NCBI RefSeq assembly: GCF_001428805.1
Contig: NZ_LMIS01000001.1
Location: 2,344,976 to 2,408,975, forward strand
DNA: 64,000 nt
From: Aeromicrobium sp. Root236
Lineage (GTDB): Bacteria; Actinomycetota; Actinomycetes; Propionibacteriales; Nocardioidaceae
Direction of reading: 5' to 3'
A model generated the notes under the pieces. It saw only the letters and a program-made list of their open reading frames with translations. It was not told the origin of the DNA and made no database searches. Both the position numbers and the translations under genes were made by a program. Shown here piece after piece: positions 7,647 through 16,966 of the stretch (position 1 is the first letter of the stretch; every line of letters begins with the position of its first letter).

Positions 7647-9263
7647 TTACTTCGACAGCGACGTGAAGCGGAACTTGAACGCGGGGTCGAGAGTCTCCTC
7701 GACGCCCTTCACGTCCTTGCCCGCCACGGCGATCTGCGCGCCCGTGAGCAGCGGCAGGATCGGCACCTGGTCGGCGACGAGGTCCTGGATCTGCTTCAGA
7801 GTCGCGACGCGCGACGTCTTGTCGCCGTCCGTGGCCTCGGACTTCAGCAGCTTCGTCATCTCGGGGACTGGGTTGTCCTTGTCCGAGAAGTTGTAGTGCG
7901 ACTGCAGGAAGTTGTTCGGCGCGAAGAACGGCGTCACGTAGTTGTCAGCGTCCGGGAAGTCCGGGAACCAGCCGAGCTGGAACATCGGGTAGGCATCCTT
8001 GACGCGCTCCTTGGAGTACGTCACGTACTCCGTCGACTGGAGGTCGACCTTGAACAGGCCGGTGTCCTCGAGCTGGCGCTTGACCATGTTGTACTCCTCG
8101 GTCGACGAGGAGCCGTAGTGGTCGGTGTTGTACTGCAGCTTGAGCGTGACCGGGGTCTTGACTCCGGCGTCGTCGAGGAACTTCTTGGCGGCCGCCTTGT
8201 CGGGCTTGTCGCCGTACTTGTCCTTGAACGGCTCCGTGGCGCCCACCTGTCCCTGCGGGACCGCCGAGTAGGCCGGTGTGTAGGTGCCCTTGTAGACCTG
8301 CGTCGAGAGCTCGTCGCGGTCGAGCGAGGACGCCATCGCCTTGCGGATCGCGAGCTTCTGGTCGTCGTTGTCGCCGGGCATCGTCTTCATGTTGAAGACG
8401 ATGTAGCGGAGCTCGCCGCCGGCGCCCTTGTGGACCTTGACCTTGTCGTCCTTGCCGAGGCTGGCGATGTCGGTCGGGGTGAGCGAGCGCCATGCGACGT
8501 CGATCTTGCCGTTCTGGACGTCGAGCTTCAGGTTGTTGGCGTCGGCGTACGTCGACAGGGTGATCGTCTTGGTCTTCGGCTTGTTGTAGGCACCGTCGTA
8601 GTCGGCGTTGGCCTTGAACTCGGCGATCTGGCCCTTGGTGTACTTGCCGATCGTGTAGGGACCGGAGAAGCCCTGCGCCTTGACGGCAGCGTCGTCGTCC
8701 AGGACCTTGTCGGCGGGGTAGGTCTCCTCGTCGACGATCGGTCCGGCGGAGGTGACGAGCACCTGGCCGAACGTCTGGTCGTTGGGCGAGTTGAGGGTGA
8801 AGACGACGGTCTTGTCGTCCTTGGCCTCGACCGACTTCATGTTGCCGAGCAGCGAGGCCGGGCCGTTGGGGTCGTTGATCTTGACGATGCGCTTGAACGA
8901 GAACGCGACGTCGGAGGCCGTCAGCGCGTGACCGTTGGCGAACTTGAGTCCGGGCTTGATCGTGCAGACGTACTCGGTCGGCTGCTCGAAGTCACACTTC
9001 GACGCGGCGTCCGGTGTCAGCGTGGTGCTGCCGGCCGGGAAGTTGAGGAGGTACTGGTAGACCTGCGTCTGCACCGTCAGCGACCCGTTGTCGTACGAGC
9101 CGGCCGGGTCGATCGAGACGACCTTGTCGGTCGTGCCGACGACGAGGTTCGAACCGCCGGCATCCTTGTTGTCGTCGTCCTTGCTTTGTCCACACGCGGC
9201 CAGCGCCATGCCGGCAAGCGCAGAGACCGCGATGATCGCGGTTCCACGACGGAAGTTCTTCAT
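7647..9263 (-). CDS. Peptide-binding lipoprotein of ABC importer (SBP family 5)
   Basis: The 538-residue product starts with a lipoprotein signal (MKNFRRGTAIIAVSALAGMA, lipobox LAAC with Cys24) and continues as a family-5 extracellular binding protein: 'PAGSYDNGSLTVQTQVYQYLL', 'LKFANGHALTASDVAFSFKRI' and 'FQLGWFPDFPDADNYVTPFFAP'. It should capture peptides outside the membrane for the DppB permease and the downstream fusion. I chose the ATG at 9263 because it is preceded by GGAGAG and begins the signal peptide; the longer open frame upstream to 9584 is noncoding leader. Confidence 0.93.
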   Translation of the reverse strand: MKNFRRGTAIIAVSALAGMALAACGQSKDDDNKDAGGSNLVVGTTDKVVSIDPAGSYDNGSLTVQTQVYQYLLNFPAGSTTLTPDAASKCDFEQPTEYVCTIKPGLKFANGHALTASDVAFSFKRIVKINDPNGPASLLGNMKSVEAKDDKTVVFTLNSPNDQTFGQVLVTSAGPIVDEETYPADKVLDDDAAVKAQGFSGPYTIGKYTKGQIAEFKANADYDGAYNKPKTKTITLSTYADANNLKLDVQNGKIDVAWRSLTPTDIASLGKDDKVKVHKGAGGELRYIVFNMKTMPGDNDDQKLAIRKAMASSLDRDELSTQVYKGTYTPAYSAVPQGQVGATEPFKDKYGDKPDKAAAKKFLDDAGVKTPVTLKLQYNTDHYGSSSTEEYNMVKRQLEDTGLFKVDLQSTEYVTYSKERVKDAYPMFQLGWFPDFPDADNYVTPFFAPNNFLQSHYNFSDKDNPVPEMTKLLKSEATDGDKTSRVATLKQIQDLVADQVPILPLLTGAQIAVAGKDVKGVEETLDPAFKFRFTSLSK

Positions 9264-9802
9264 TGCTCTCCTACGAGTCGAGCCGCGGCACGTGGCCGCA
9301 GCGGGATTGTCCACATGATGGGACCGAGCCTTTCCGCACGCTACACGCGCCGGTGGTGGCTGTGCCGACCTGCCAGATTGCATTTTGGTTACCGATCCGC
9401 GCGTCACGAGGGACGTTCGTCCCGTGCGATGACGTGAACAGAGCGGGACCCCGGGCTGCCGCGGGATGAAGCACCGGGCAGGCAAAAGTGTCGGCTGCGA
9501 AGAGTTCGGGAGAACTGGGAGTTCTTCACATCGACTCGCGGGAGGGAGGTCCTGCGAAGCGCCGGGGTCCGGCTCTGTGCTCACCAGACTTCCGCATGTC
9601 GCCGACCCCCATCAGGGACTTAAGTCCCGAACGGGCGTGGCGAAGGTGATCTCGTCGCCACCCAAAAGGACTACCCCGACTAGTTCGTTCGACGGATTCC
9701 GTACGCATTCGGGCCCCAGAGCGACGGATTGCGCGGATTCACGGGGAATTTCGCTCCGGCGGGCTGGGCGGCGCGGGTACTGTGCTGTCGGGAGAGGAAC
9801 CC
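9264..9802. other. Divergent intergenic region (~540 bases)
   Basis: This gap separates the peptide-binding protein gene (minus) from the sensor kinase gene (plus). It holds a DosR-like box at 9612-9631 and a weaker related half-site around 9505-9510 (TTCGGG). I see no convincing gene; the open frames on either strand have no ribosome site or recognisable domains. Confidence 0.6.
9612..9631 (+). promoter_or_regulatory. DosR/DevR-box-like palindrome
   Basis: The site has the 14-base perfect palindrome GGGACTTAAGTCCC followed by GAA. It matches the mycobacterial DosR consensus (TTSGGGACTWWAGTCCCSAA) at 18 of 20 positions by eye. It lies ~170 bases before the start of a DevS-like kinase gene whose partner is a DevR-like regulator, which supports autoregulation. 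Confidence 0.75.
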
Positions 9803-11440
9803 ATGAGCGCCGCGAGGACTGCTGTCACCACTGAACGACTCGGGGGACTGCTGGACGCCGTCGTGGCGCTGTCGTCAGACCTGTCCCTGGAGAGCCTCCT
9901 CGAGCGCATCGTGCGGCAGGCGTGCCTGCTCGTCGATGCCAAGTACGGCGCGCTCGGAGTCCTGGGGCTGCATGGTGATCGTCGTCTGACTCGGTTCGTC
10001 ACGCATGGGTTCACCGATGCGGAGATCGCCGCTGTCGGCGAGCTCCCGCGGGGTCACGGGATCCTGGGCCACATCATCGACCACCCGCAGCCGCTGCGGC
10101 TCGAGAACCTCGGCCAGCACGCGGCGACGTTCGGGTTTCCTGCCGATCACCCGGCGATGGACACGTTCCTCGGCGTGCCGATACGCATCCATGACCGGAT
10201 CTTCGGCAACCTCTACCTGACGGAGAAGCAGTCGCCGGGCGGCTTCACCCGCGAGGACGAGGAGGTCGCGGTCGCTCTGGCGTCGGCCGTCGGCGTCGTG
10301 ATCGAGAACGCCCGGCTCTACGACGAGGCCGAGCGTCAACGCCGCTGGCTCGAGGCGGCAGCGGAGATCACGACCGCCTTGCTGGGACCGATCTCCCGTG
10401 ACACCGCGCTGCAGCTCGTGGCGGACCGCGCCCGCGACGTCGCGGACGCGGACTTCGTCGCGTTGCTCATGCCGACCGCCGCCGACGTCCTCGAGGTCCG
10501 GGCGGTGTCCGGCGCCGCGGTCCACGAGCTGATCGGCGAGACGGTCGGCACCTTTGAGAGCCTGGCCGGCGAGGTCGCCCGGACGCAGGTCACCGCGGTG
10601 GTGCCCGACACGGCACGGGAACCGCGATACACGCCTTCCACCACCCCCCTCTGGCCGGAGCTCGGCTCGGTCCTGATCCTGCCGTTGCGCAGCGGGGACG
10701 TCACCGGTGCGCTCACGGTGGGCTGGCTGGAGGTCCTGAAGACCGACCGCTGGGAGCTCGACCCCGAGCTCCCGCAACGCTTCGCCGAGCAGCTGGCTCT
10801 GGTGCTGCAGGTGGCGCATGCGCAGGAGGACCAGGCCCGGCTCGCGGTGTTCGAGGACCGCGACCGCATCGGTCGCGACCTGCACGACCTCGTCATCCAA
10901 CGCCTGTTCGCGATCGGACTGATGCTCGACAACACGGTTCGCCTGGTCCAGTCACCGGATGCGACGTCGCGGCTCTCCTCGGCAATCGACGAGATCGATG
11001 CCACGATCAAGGACATTCGCCGCACGATCTTCGCGCTGGGCACCACCGCGGTCGCGGCCGGCCTCGAGACGAGTGTCCAACGAGTCCTGGGACAGGCCGG
11101 CGTGATGCTCGGCTTCTCACCGGTGCTCGAGATCCACGGCGCGGCCGAGCGCGAGGTCTCCGATGTCGTGCGCGAGAACCTTCTGGCGGTCCTCAACGAG
11201 GCGTTGTCGAACATCGTGCGGCACTCCTCGGCCACTGCGGTCGACGTGCTGCTCGACGTCAGCGACGAGATTCGGCTTCGGGTCCGCGACGACGGTGTCG
11301 GCCTCCGCGGCAAGGATCACGGCAACGGACTGACCAACATGAGGGCGCGCGCGGACCTGCTCGACGGACACTTCAGCGCCAAGGACCTGCAGGCAGGCGG
11401 CCTCGAGCTGACGTGGGCCGTGCCGAGGAGTCGACCGTGA
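9803..11440 (+). CDS. GAF-domain sensor histidine kinase, DevS/DosT type (probable heme redox/O2 sensor)
   Basis: The 545-residue cytoplasmic kinase has two tandem GAF domains (~residues 28-170 and ~180-335), a HisKA_3 dimerisation helix with the phosphoacceptor in 'RIGRDLHDLVIQRLFAIGL' (His361) and an HATPase domain ('LNEALSNIVRHS', 'RDDGVGL', 'GNGLTNMRARA'). The first GAF contains 'GFPADHPAMDTFLGVPIR' (His116), which aligns with the heme-ligating histidine of DosS/DosT; heme binding is therefore likely but inferred. The ATG at 9803 follows GGGAGAGGAA. It overlaps the response regulator start (GTGA). Signals such as O2, NO, CO or redox state are expected. Confidence 0.92.
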   Translation: MSAARTAVTTERLGGLLDAVVALSSDLSLESLLERIVRQACLLVDAKYGALGVLGLHGDRRLTRFVTHGFTDAEIAAVGELPRGHGILGHIIDHPQPLRLENLGQHAATFGFPADHPAMDTFLGVPIRIHDRIFGNLYLTEKQSPGGFTREDEEVAVALASAVGVVIENARLYDEAERQRRWLEAAAEITTALLGPISRDTALQLVADRARDVADADFVALLMPTAADVLEVRAVSGAAVHELIGETVGTFESLAGEVARTQVTAVVPDTAREPRYTPSTTPLWPELGSVLILPLRSGDVTGALTVGWLEVLKTDRWELDPELPQRFAEQLALVLQVAHAQEDQARLAVFEDRDRIGRDLHDLVIQRLFAIGLMLDNTVRLVQSPDATSRLSSAIDEIDATIKDIRRTIFALGTTAVAAGLETSVQRVLGQAGVMLGFSPVLEIHGAAEREVSDVVRENLLAVLNEALSNIVRHSSATAVDVLLDVSDEIRLRVRDDGVGLRGKDHGNGLTNMRARADLLDGHFSAKDLQAGGLELTWAVPRSRP

Positions 11441-12108
11441 CCAGGGTGTTCCTGCTGGACGACCACGAGATCGTGCGTCGCGGCCTGCGGGACCTGCTCG
11501 AGCAGGAGGAGGACATCACCGTCGTGGGCGAGGCCGGAACGGCTGCCGATGCTCTCGCGCGCATCCCCGCGGTCGGGCCGGACGTCGCGGTGCTCGACGC
11601 CCGCCTGCCCGACGGGTCGGGGGTCGACGTCTGCCGCAGCATCCGGTCGTCCCACCCGGCCATCGCGGTCATCATCCTCACGTCGTACGACGACGACGAC
11701 GCGCTGTTCGCGGCGATCATGGCGGGTGCGGCCGGCTACGTACTCAAGCAGGTGCGTGGCCACGACCTCGTGGAGGCGGTACGCCGGGTCGCCTCCGGAC
11801 ACTCGCTGCTGGATCCCGTCGTCACCCAGCGCGTGCTGACCCGTATCCGTGAGGGCGGCCCACAGGTCGATCCCATCGATCGGCTCACGGTGCAGGAGAA
11901 CCGGATCCTGGAGCTCATCGGTGAGGGCATGACCAACCGGCAGATCGCGGCCGAGATGTTCCTCGCCGAGAAGACGGTCAAGAACTACGTCTCCCAGCTC
12001 CTTGCGAAGCTGGGGCTCCAGCGACGGACCCAGGCCGCCGTGCTCGCCGTCCGACGTCCCCCTGCCAAGACGTTGGGAGATCGTCGGCCAGATACCCTTG
12101 GGCCATGA
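11437..12108 (+). CDS. LuxR/NarL-family response regulator, DevR/DosR-like
   Basis: The 223-residue product has a receiver domain (acidic pair in 'FLLDDHE', phosphoacceptor Asp54 in '[10 protein letters not shown]', Lys in 'GYVLKQVRG') and a C-terminal LuxR helix-turn-helix ('[48 protein letters not shown]'), where the KTVKNYVS recognition helix matches DevR. The GTG start overlaps the kinase stop. It is the cognate regulator of the upstream kinase and probably binds the box at 9612. Its stop overlaps the glyA start (ATGA). Confidence 0.93.
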   Translation: MTRVFLLDDHEIVRRGLRDLLEQEEDITVVGEAGTAADALARIPAVGPDVAVLDARLPDGSGVDVCRSIRSSHPAIAVIILTSYDDDDALFAAIMAGAAGYVLKQVRGHDLVEAVRRVASGHSLLDPVVTQRVLTRIREGGPQVDPIDRLTVQENRILELIGEGMTNRQIAAEMFLAEKTVKNYVSQLLAKLGLQRRTQAAVLAVRRPPAKTLGDRRPDTLGP

Positions 12109-13382
12109 GCCACAACCAGCATCTCTCCGAGTTCGACCCTGACATCGCCGCGCTCCTCGACGCCGAGCTGCACCGTCAGCAGTCGACGCTCGAGATGATC
12201 GCGTCGGAGAACTTCGCCCCCGTCGCCTCCCTCGAGGCCCAGGGCAGCGTCCTGACCAACAAGTACGCCGAGGGCTACCCAGGCAAGCGCTACTACGGCG
12301 GCTGCGAGTTCGTCGACCAGGTCGAGACCATCGCGATCGACCGGCTCAAGCAGCTGTTCGACGCGGGCTATGCCAACGTGCAGCCGCACTCCGGTGCGAC
12401 CGCCAACGCCGCTGCCCTGCACGCCATCGCCACGGCCGGTGACACGATCCTCGGCCTCGACCTGGCCAACGGTGGGCACCTGACGCACGGCATGAAGCTC
12501 AACTTCTCCGGCAAGCTCTACAAGCCGGTGGCCTATCACGTCGTGCCCGAGACCGGTCTGGTCGACATGGACGAGGTCCGGACCCTCGCGCACGAGCACC
12601 AGCCGACCGTGATCATCGCGGGCTGGTCGGCGTATCCCCGCCAGCTCGACTTCGCGCTGTTCCGCGAGATCGCCGACGAGGTCGGCGCCAAGCTGTGGGT
12701 CGACATGGCCCACTTCGCCGGGCTCGTGGCGGCAGGCCTGCACCCCAGCCCGCTGCCGCACGCGCACATCGTCACGACGACGACCCACAAGACCCTGGGT
12801 GGTCCGCGTGGCGGCGCGATCCTGACCAACGACGAGGACATCGCCAAGAAGATGCGCTCCGCCGTGTTCCCCGGTCAGCAGGGTGGCCCGCTCGAGCACG
12901 TCATCGCCGCCAAGGCCGTCGCGTTCAAGATGGCGCTCGAGCCGGAGTTCAAGGAGCGCCAGCAGCGGACCATCGAGGGAGCCAAGATCCTCGCGGACCG
13001 CCTGGTCGCCGACGACACCCGTGCCGCGGGCGTCAACGTCCTGACGGGTGGCACCGACGTGCACCTCGTGCTGGTCGACCTGCGGGAGTCCGAGCTCGAC
13101 GGCCAGCAGGCCGAGGACCGGCTCCACGAGGTCGGCATCACGGTCAACCGCAACGCAGTGCCCAACGACCCGCGCCCGCCGATGGTGACCTCGGGTCTGC
13201 GCATCGGCACGCCGGCCCTCGCGACGCGTGGCTTCGGCGCCGACGAGTTCACCGAGGTCGCCGACATCATCGCCGCCGCGCTGCTCCCGGGTGACGTCGA
13301 CATCGAGGGTCTGCGCAAGCGGGTGACCGTGCTGGCCGAGCGCTTCCCGCTCTACCCGGACGTCGCGCCCTTCATGTCGTGA
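12105..13382 (+). CDS. glyA: Serine hydroxymethyltransferase
   Basis: The 425-residue PLP enzyme interconverts serine and glycine with transfer of a one-carbon unit to tetrahydrofolate. It has the N-terminal '[40 protein letters not shown]' signature, the active-site lysine (K229) in '[15 protein letters not shown]' and normal family length. It overlaps the response regulator gene by four bases and the SURF1-like gene by four bases, so it is translated as part of the sensor-regulator operon. That coupling is unusual for a housekeeping gene. Confidence 0.97.
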   Translation: MSHNQHLSEFDPDIAALLDAELHRQQSTLEMIASENFAPVASLEAQGSVLTNKYAEGYPGKRYYGGCEFVDQVETIAIDRLKQLFDAGYANVQPHSGATANAAALHAIATAGDTILGLDLANGGHLTHGMKLNFSGKLYKPVAYHVVPETGLVDMDEVRTLAHEHQPTVIIAGWSAYPRQLDFALFREIADEVGAKLWVDMAHFAGLVAAGLHPSPLPHAHIVTTTTHKTLGGPRGGAILTNDEDIAKKMRSAVFPGQQGGPLEHVIAAKAVAFKMALEPEFKERQQRTIEGAKILADRLVADDTRAAGVNVLTGGTDVHLVLVDLRESELDGQQAEDRLHEVGITVNRNAVPNDPRPPMVTSGLRIGTPALATRGFGADEFTEVADIIAAALLPGDVDIEGLRKRVTVLAERFPLYPDVAPFMS

Positions 13383-14122
13383 GCGAGGGGACGGCGAGGC
13401 TCTGGCTGCGGCCGGGTCTCGTCGGCCTGCACGTCTTCGCGGTCGTCGCCGTCGCGTTCTGCGTGTTCATGGGGCTGTGGCAGCTCGGGGTCTACGACTC
13501 GCGACAGGAGCACGAGCGCGCCGACAAGCAGCACGTGCCGCGGGTGGCGCTGTCCGGCCTGTGGGGGCCCGACCAGGCGTTCACCGCCAAGCTCAACCAT
13601 CGTCCGGTGACCGCGGAGGGCACGTTCGCACCGGCCGCTCAGCAGGTGTGGGTGACCGACAAGGAGCAGGACGGTCGCCGGGGCGCATGGCTCCTCGCAC
13701 CGCTGCTCGTCGACGGTGACGACCACGCGCTGCTGGTCGTACGTGGGTGGGCTCCGTCCGTCGGCGACTTCCCGCCCGTGCCGCAGGGGAAGGTCACGAT
13801 CAACGCGGTGCTCCAGCCCGGTGAGGCCGGCGGCGCGGCGTACGACCCGGACAGCCGCCAGATCGGCTCGGTGCGCATCCCGGCGCTGACCAACGAGCTG
13901 CCGTACGACCTGTTCTCCGGCTTCGCGGTCAACACCAGCACGTCGGCCGCCGGAGGCCTCGCGCTCGTACCACCTCCGGAGCCGGGTGACGTGTCCTGGA
14001 CCGTCGGTCTCCGCAACCTGGCGTACGCATTCCAGTGGTGGGTGTTCGGTGCGTTCGCGCTGTTCATGTGGTGGCGGATGGCGACCGAGAGCGTGGCCGC
14101 TGCGAGGCCGAAGGTAGCCTGA
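13379..14122 (+). CDS. SURF1-family membrane protein
   Basis: The 247-residue protein has two transmembrane helices, at ~15-37 and ~220-240, flanking an extracytoplasmic domain. The '[11 protein letters not shown]' after helix 1 and 'VVRGWAP' in the middle match SURF1, an assembly factor for cytochrome c oxidase. Translation starts at GTG overlapping the glyA stop. A link to respiratory oxidase assembly fits placement behind an oxygen/redox sensor, but that is inference. Confidence 0.85.
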   Translation: MSEGTARLWLRPGLVGLHVFAVVAVAFCVFMGLWQLGVYDSRQEHERADKQHVPRVALSGLWGPDQAFTAKLNHRPVTAEGTFAPAAQQVWVTDKEQDGRRGAWLLAPLLVDGDDHALLVVRGWAPSVGDFPPVPQGKVTINAVLQPGEAGGAAYDPDSRQIGSVRIPALTNELPYDLFSGFAVNTSTSAAGGLALVPPPEPGDVSWTVGLRNLAYAFQWWVFGAFALFMWWRMATESVAAARPKVA

Positions 14123-14126
14123 CGAG

Positions 14127-14456
14127 GTGAGTGGAGTAGCCAAGGCCTACCGAGTCGTCGCCTACGTCGTCGGCATCAACCTGATCTTCGTCATCGGCGC
14201 CTGGATCGCGCAGCTGAGCACGGATGACTCGTCGTGGTGGAACCGCCACTCGGACGGCATCGGCATCGTCGACATGATCCACGGCTACCTGTTCATGGCA
14301 TTGCTGGTGCTGATCGCGATCCTCGCGCGGCGCCACCGCTGGAAGCCGCTGTTCATCGTCACGACGATGCTGTTCGCCACGATCCCGTTCGTCAGCTTCT
14401 GGGCCGAGCACCGCGCGACCAAGGCCGTACGCGGGGCCGAGTCCGCCAAGGTCTGA
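14127..14456 (+). CDS. DUF3817 membrane protein
   Basis: The 109-residue product has three predicted membrane helices with the DUF3817 pattern ('AYVVGINLIFVIGAWIAQL', 'HGYLFMALLVLIAILARR', 'ATIPFVSFWAEHRATK'). It is the last gene of the operon, four bases after the SURF1-like gene, and starts at GTG. The function is unknown; relatives often sit beside cytochrome/respiration genes. Confidence 0.85.
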   Translation: MSGVAKAYRVVAYVVGINLIFVIGAWIAQLSTDDSSWWNRHSDGIGIVDMIHGYLFMALLVLIAILARRHRWKPLFIVTTMLFATIPFVSFWAEHRATKAVRGAESAKV

Positions 14457-14546
14457 CGGTTTACCAAGAGGCCAGGGCATGGTGCCACCCCTCATGGGGC
14501 GCACACCCTGAGGAGTGGCGGTTTCCCATGACCTCTTGGTAAACCG
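14457..14546. repeat. Double-hairpin repeat between convergent genes (copy A)
   Basis: A perfect 15-bp inverted repeat (arms at 14457-14471 and 14532-14546, CGGTTTACCAAGAGG and its complement) encloses a second hairpin (GCCACCCCTCA 14484-14494 with TGAGGAGTGGC 14509-14519). The block resembles 57152-57217, sharing CCACCCCTCA, CCCTGAGGAGTGGCGGTT and CTTGGTRAACCGC. It starts next to the DUF3817 stop and ends just before the stop of the convergent hydratase gene, so it probably acts as a bidirectional terminator. Confidence 0.75.
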
Positions 14547-14555
14547 CGACGCCGT

Positions 14556-15332
14556 CTAGCTTCCGGTGAACGTGGCCTTGCCGGGGCCGTCGCGGAGGAA
14601 CGACTCCATGCCGTCCTGCAGGTCCTGCGTGTCGAACAGCTCGGCGGCGATCGCCGTGACATGCGCGTTGGCCTGCGGCACTCCCCCGGCCTCGAAGTGC
14701 CGGAGGATGTCCTTCGCCGCGCCGAACGCCTTCGTCGGACCAGCGGCGAGGTGCGCGACGAACGCCAGCACGGCGTCGTCGAAGCCCTCGGACGGCAGCA
14801 CGCGGTTGACCACGTTCCACCGTTCGAGCGTCGCGGCGTCATAGAGGTCGCCGGTGAGCACGAGCTCCTTGGCACGCCCGACGCCGGCCCGGGCGGCGAG
14901 ACGTTGGGTGCCACCCATCGTCGGGGTCAGCCCGATGACGCGCTCGACCAGCCCGAACTTCGCCCGCTCGGAGGCGAGGACGAGGTCACACGCGAGCGCC
15001 ACCTCGAAGGCCCACGTGAGGGTCAGGCCGTGGGCGGCGAAGATCGTGGGGTACGCCAACGCGTCCACGCGCGTCGGGAGCTCGAGCATCCGGTCGTAGA
15101 GCTGCTGGGTGTCGGCCTTGGTCTTGCGGGCGTGGAACTGCGAGACGTCGACGCCGCCGGAGACGATCTTGCCCTCGGCGCGGATCAGGAGCGCGCGCGG
15201 CGACGCCGACTCGACCTCATCGAGCGCGCGGTCGAGCTCGTCGTGCAGCTCGAGGGAGTAGAGGTTGACCGGAGGTGCGCTGAAGGTGAGGACGGCGATG
15301 CCGTCGTCCGTACGTTCGACGGTGACCGGCAT
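14556..15332 (-). CDS. Enoyl-CoA hydratase/isomerase family protein
   Basis: The 258-residue crotonase-fold protein has the oxyanion-hole regions 'IRAEGKIVSGGVDVSQF' (~residue 65) and 'HGLTLTWAFEVALACDLVLASERAKFGLVE' (~110-140), then 'GLTPTMGGTQRLAARAGVGRAKELVLTGDLYDA'. It probably acts on acyl-CoA in fatty-acid or amino-acid catabolism; the exact substrate cannot be read from sequence. Its ATG overlaps the stop of the small membrane protein gene upstream by four bases. Confidence 0.9.
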   Translation of the reverse strand: MPVTVERTDDGIAVLTFSAPPVNLYSLELHDELDRALDEVESASPRALLIRAEGKIVSGGVDVSQFHARKTKADTQQLYDRMLELPTRVDALAYPTIFAAHGLTLTWAFEVALACDLVLASERAKFGLVERVIGLTPTMGGTQRLAARAGVGRAKELVLTGDLYDAATLERWNVVNRVLPSEGFDDAVLAFVAHLAAGPTKAFGAAKDILRHFEAGGVPQANAHVTAIAAELFDTQDLQDGMESFLRDGPGKATFTGS

Positions 15333-15469
15333 CAGCGCGGTGCGGAGTCGTTCGGGTCGTACGAGCCGCCCTTGTCGGCCACCGCATTGCGTACGGCCAC
15401 GACGGCGCCCGCGATCAGGGCGAACAGGAAGAACTTCCGGACGGGGTGTCTCTTCTCCGACTTCGACAT
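15332..15469 (-). CDS. Small single-pass membrane protein (45 aa)
   Basis: The 45-residue product (starting MSKSEKRHPVRKFFLFALIA) has a basic N terminus, one membrane helix (~residues 12-30) and a short polar tail. Small basic membrane proteins of this type are common in actinomycetes in this genomic neighbourhood, but I cannot assign a function. It is coupled by a four-base overlap to the enoyl-CoA hydratase gene. Confidence 0.65.
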   Translation of the reverse strand: MSKSEKRHPVRKFFLFALIAGAVVAVRNAVADKGGSYDPNDSAPR

Positions 15470-15575
15470 GCCGGTCACGATAGCCCTCGTATCGGCTGCG
15501 ATCCCACCCACCCGCCGTCCCGACGGCCTTGGCGACTCGTGAAAAGATGGGCGCAGCAACCGAAAGGAATCCCCT

Positions 15576-16106
15576 GTGGCCTCGCAGCTCATCGCGACCT
15601 TCACGACCAACCACGGCGCCATCGTCGTGGAGCTCTTCCCCAACCACGCCCCCAAGACCGTCGACAACTTCGTCGGCCTCGCCGAGGGCACCAAGGACTG
15701 GATCGACCCGGCCACCGGCCAGATCTCGAACAAGCCGTTCTACGACGGCCTCGGGTTCCACCGCATCATCCCCAACTTCATGCTCCAGGGCGGCGACCCG
15801 CTCGGCACCGGCACCGGCGGACCCGGCTACGAGTTCGAGGACGAGTTCCACCCGGACCTGCAGTTCAACAAGCCCTACCTGCTGGCGATGGCCAACGCCG
15901 GACCGGGCACCAACGGCTCGCAGTTCTTCATCACGCTCGTGCCGACCGACTGGCTCAACCGCAAGCACACGATCTTCGGTGAGGTCGTCGACGCCGACAG
16001 CAAGGCTGTCGTCGACGCGATCGGCGCGGCGCCGACGGACGGCTTCGACCGCCCGATCGAGCCCGTCGTCATCGAGAAGCTGACGATCGAGCGTCGCGAG
16101 GCGTGA
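15576..16106 (+). CDS. ppiA: Cyclophilin-type peptidyl-prolyl isomerase
   Basis: The 176-residue cytoplasmic cyclophilin has the active-site strings 'FHRIIPNFMLQGGDP' and 'GPGTNGSQFFIT' and ends with a short strand region. It starts at GTG preceded by GAAAGGAA. It has the same position as ppiA near crgA and the kinase cluster in mycobacteria. The stop overlaps the rhomboid gene start (GTGA). Confidence 0.95.
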   Translation: MASQLIATFTTNHGAIVVELFPNHAPKTVDNFVGLAEGTKDWIDPATGQISNKPFYDGLGFHRIIPNFMLQGGDPLGTGTGGPGYEFEDEFHPDLQFNKPYLLAMANAGPGTNGSQFFITLVPTDWLNRKHTIFGEVVDADSKAVVDAIGAAPTDGFDRPIEPVVIEKLTIERREA

Positions 16107-16966
16107 ACCTCCCAGCTTCGGACTATCGCTGCTACCGGCACCCTGACCGCGAGGCCTACATCTCGTGCCAGCGCTGTGAGCGGCTGATCTGTCCGGAGTG
16201 CATGAACGACGCGTCGGTGGGGTTCCAGTGTCCGTCGTGCATCGCCGAAGGAGCCAAGTCCGTACGGGCTCCCCGGACGATGGCCGGCGGCCTGGTCTCC
16301 TCCAACGTCGGAACCGTGTCGTTGGCGCTGATCGGCGTCAACGTCGCGGCCTACCTGCTGACCCGGGCCACCGGTGGCACCGACGGCAGCGTGTTCCAGC
16401 ACGGTGCGATGCTGGCCGAGTCGAGGTTCAACCTCGACGGAGAGCTCCTCAAGGGCGTCTCCGACGGGGCCTACTGGCGGCTCCTGACCTCGGCGTTCCT
16501 GCACGAGAACATCCTGCACATCGCCTTCAACATGTACGCGTTGTACCTCTTCGGCCCGTTCGTCGAGCAGGCGCTCGGGCGGGTCCGCTTCATCGCCGCC
16601 TACCTGACGATGTCAGTGGGCGCCTCCGCCTTCGTCTACTGGCTGTCGGACCCGGGGACGCTGACGATCGGCGCCTCCGGCGCGATCTTCGGCCTGTTCG
16701 GCATGGCGCTGATCCTGTTGCTCAAGGCCAAGCAGGACGTCACGACGCTGCTCGTGCTGCTGGGCATCAACGCATTCCTCAGCACGCAGGGCAACATCAG
16801 CTGGCAGGGCCATCTCGGTGGCTTCGTCTTCGGCTGCCTGCTGGGCGTGGTCTTCGCGTACGCCCCGCGTGAGCGCAGGTCACAGGTGCAGGCCCTGGCG
16901 ATGGTCGCCGTGTGGATCGGGATCATCGTCGCGGTCGTGCTCAGGACCCAACAACTCACCGGTTAG
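16103..16966 (+). CDS. Rhomboid-family intramembrane serine protease with N-terminal zinc finger
   Basis: The 287-residue protein begins with a cysteine-rich B-box-like finger (Cys10, His13, Cys22, Cys25, Cys30, Cys33, Cys43, Cys46) followed by six or seven membrane helices. The rhomboid catalytic serine is Ser192 in 'GASGAIFG' and the catalytic histidine His237 in 'GHLGGF'; 'HENILHIAFNMYALYLFG' supplies the conserved His/Asn of helix 2. It should cleave substrates within the membrane; targets are unknown. Fusion of the finger to rhomboid is common in actinomycetes. Confidence 0.93.
   Translation: MNLPASDYRCYRHPDREAYISCQRCERLICPECMNDASVGFQCPSCIAEGAKSVRAPRTMAGGLVSSNVGTVSLALIGVNVAAYLLTRATGGTDGSVFQHGAMLAESRFNLDGELLKGVSDGAYWRLLTSAFLHENILHIAFNMYALYLFGPFVEQALGRVRFIAAYLTMSVGASAFVYWLSDPGTLTIGASGAIFGLFGMALILLLKAKQDVTTLLVLLGINAFLSTQGNISWQGHLGGFVFGCLLGVVFAYAPRERRSQVQALAMVAVWIGIIVAVVLRTQQLTG

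Noticed and set aside
14459..14546. CRISPR array or insertion-sequence end at the inverted repeat
   Set aside because: There are no regularly spaced repeats and no transposase; the structure is a pair of nested hairpins shared with 57.2 kb. No CRISPR array or IS element was seen anywhere in the window.
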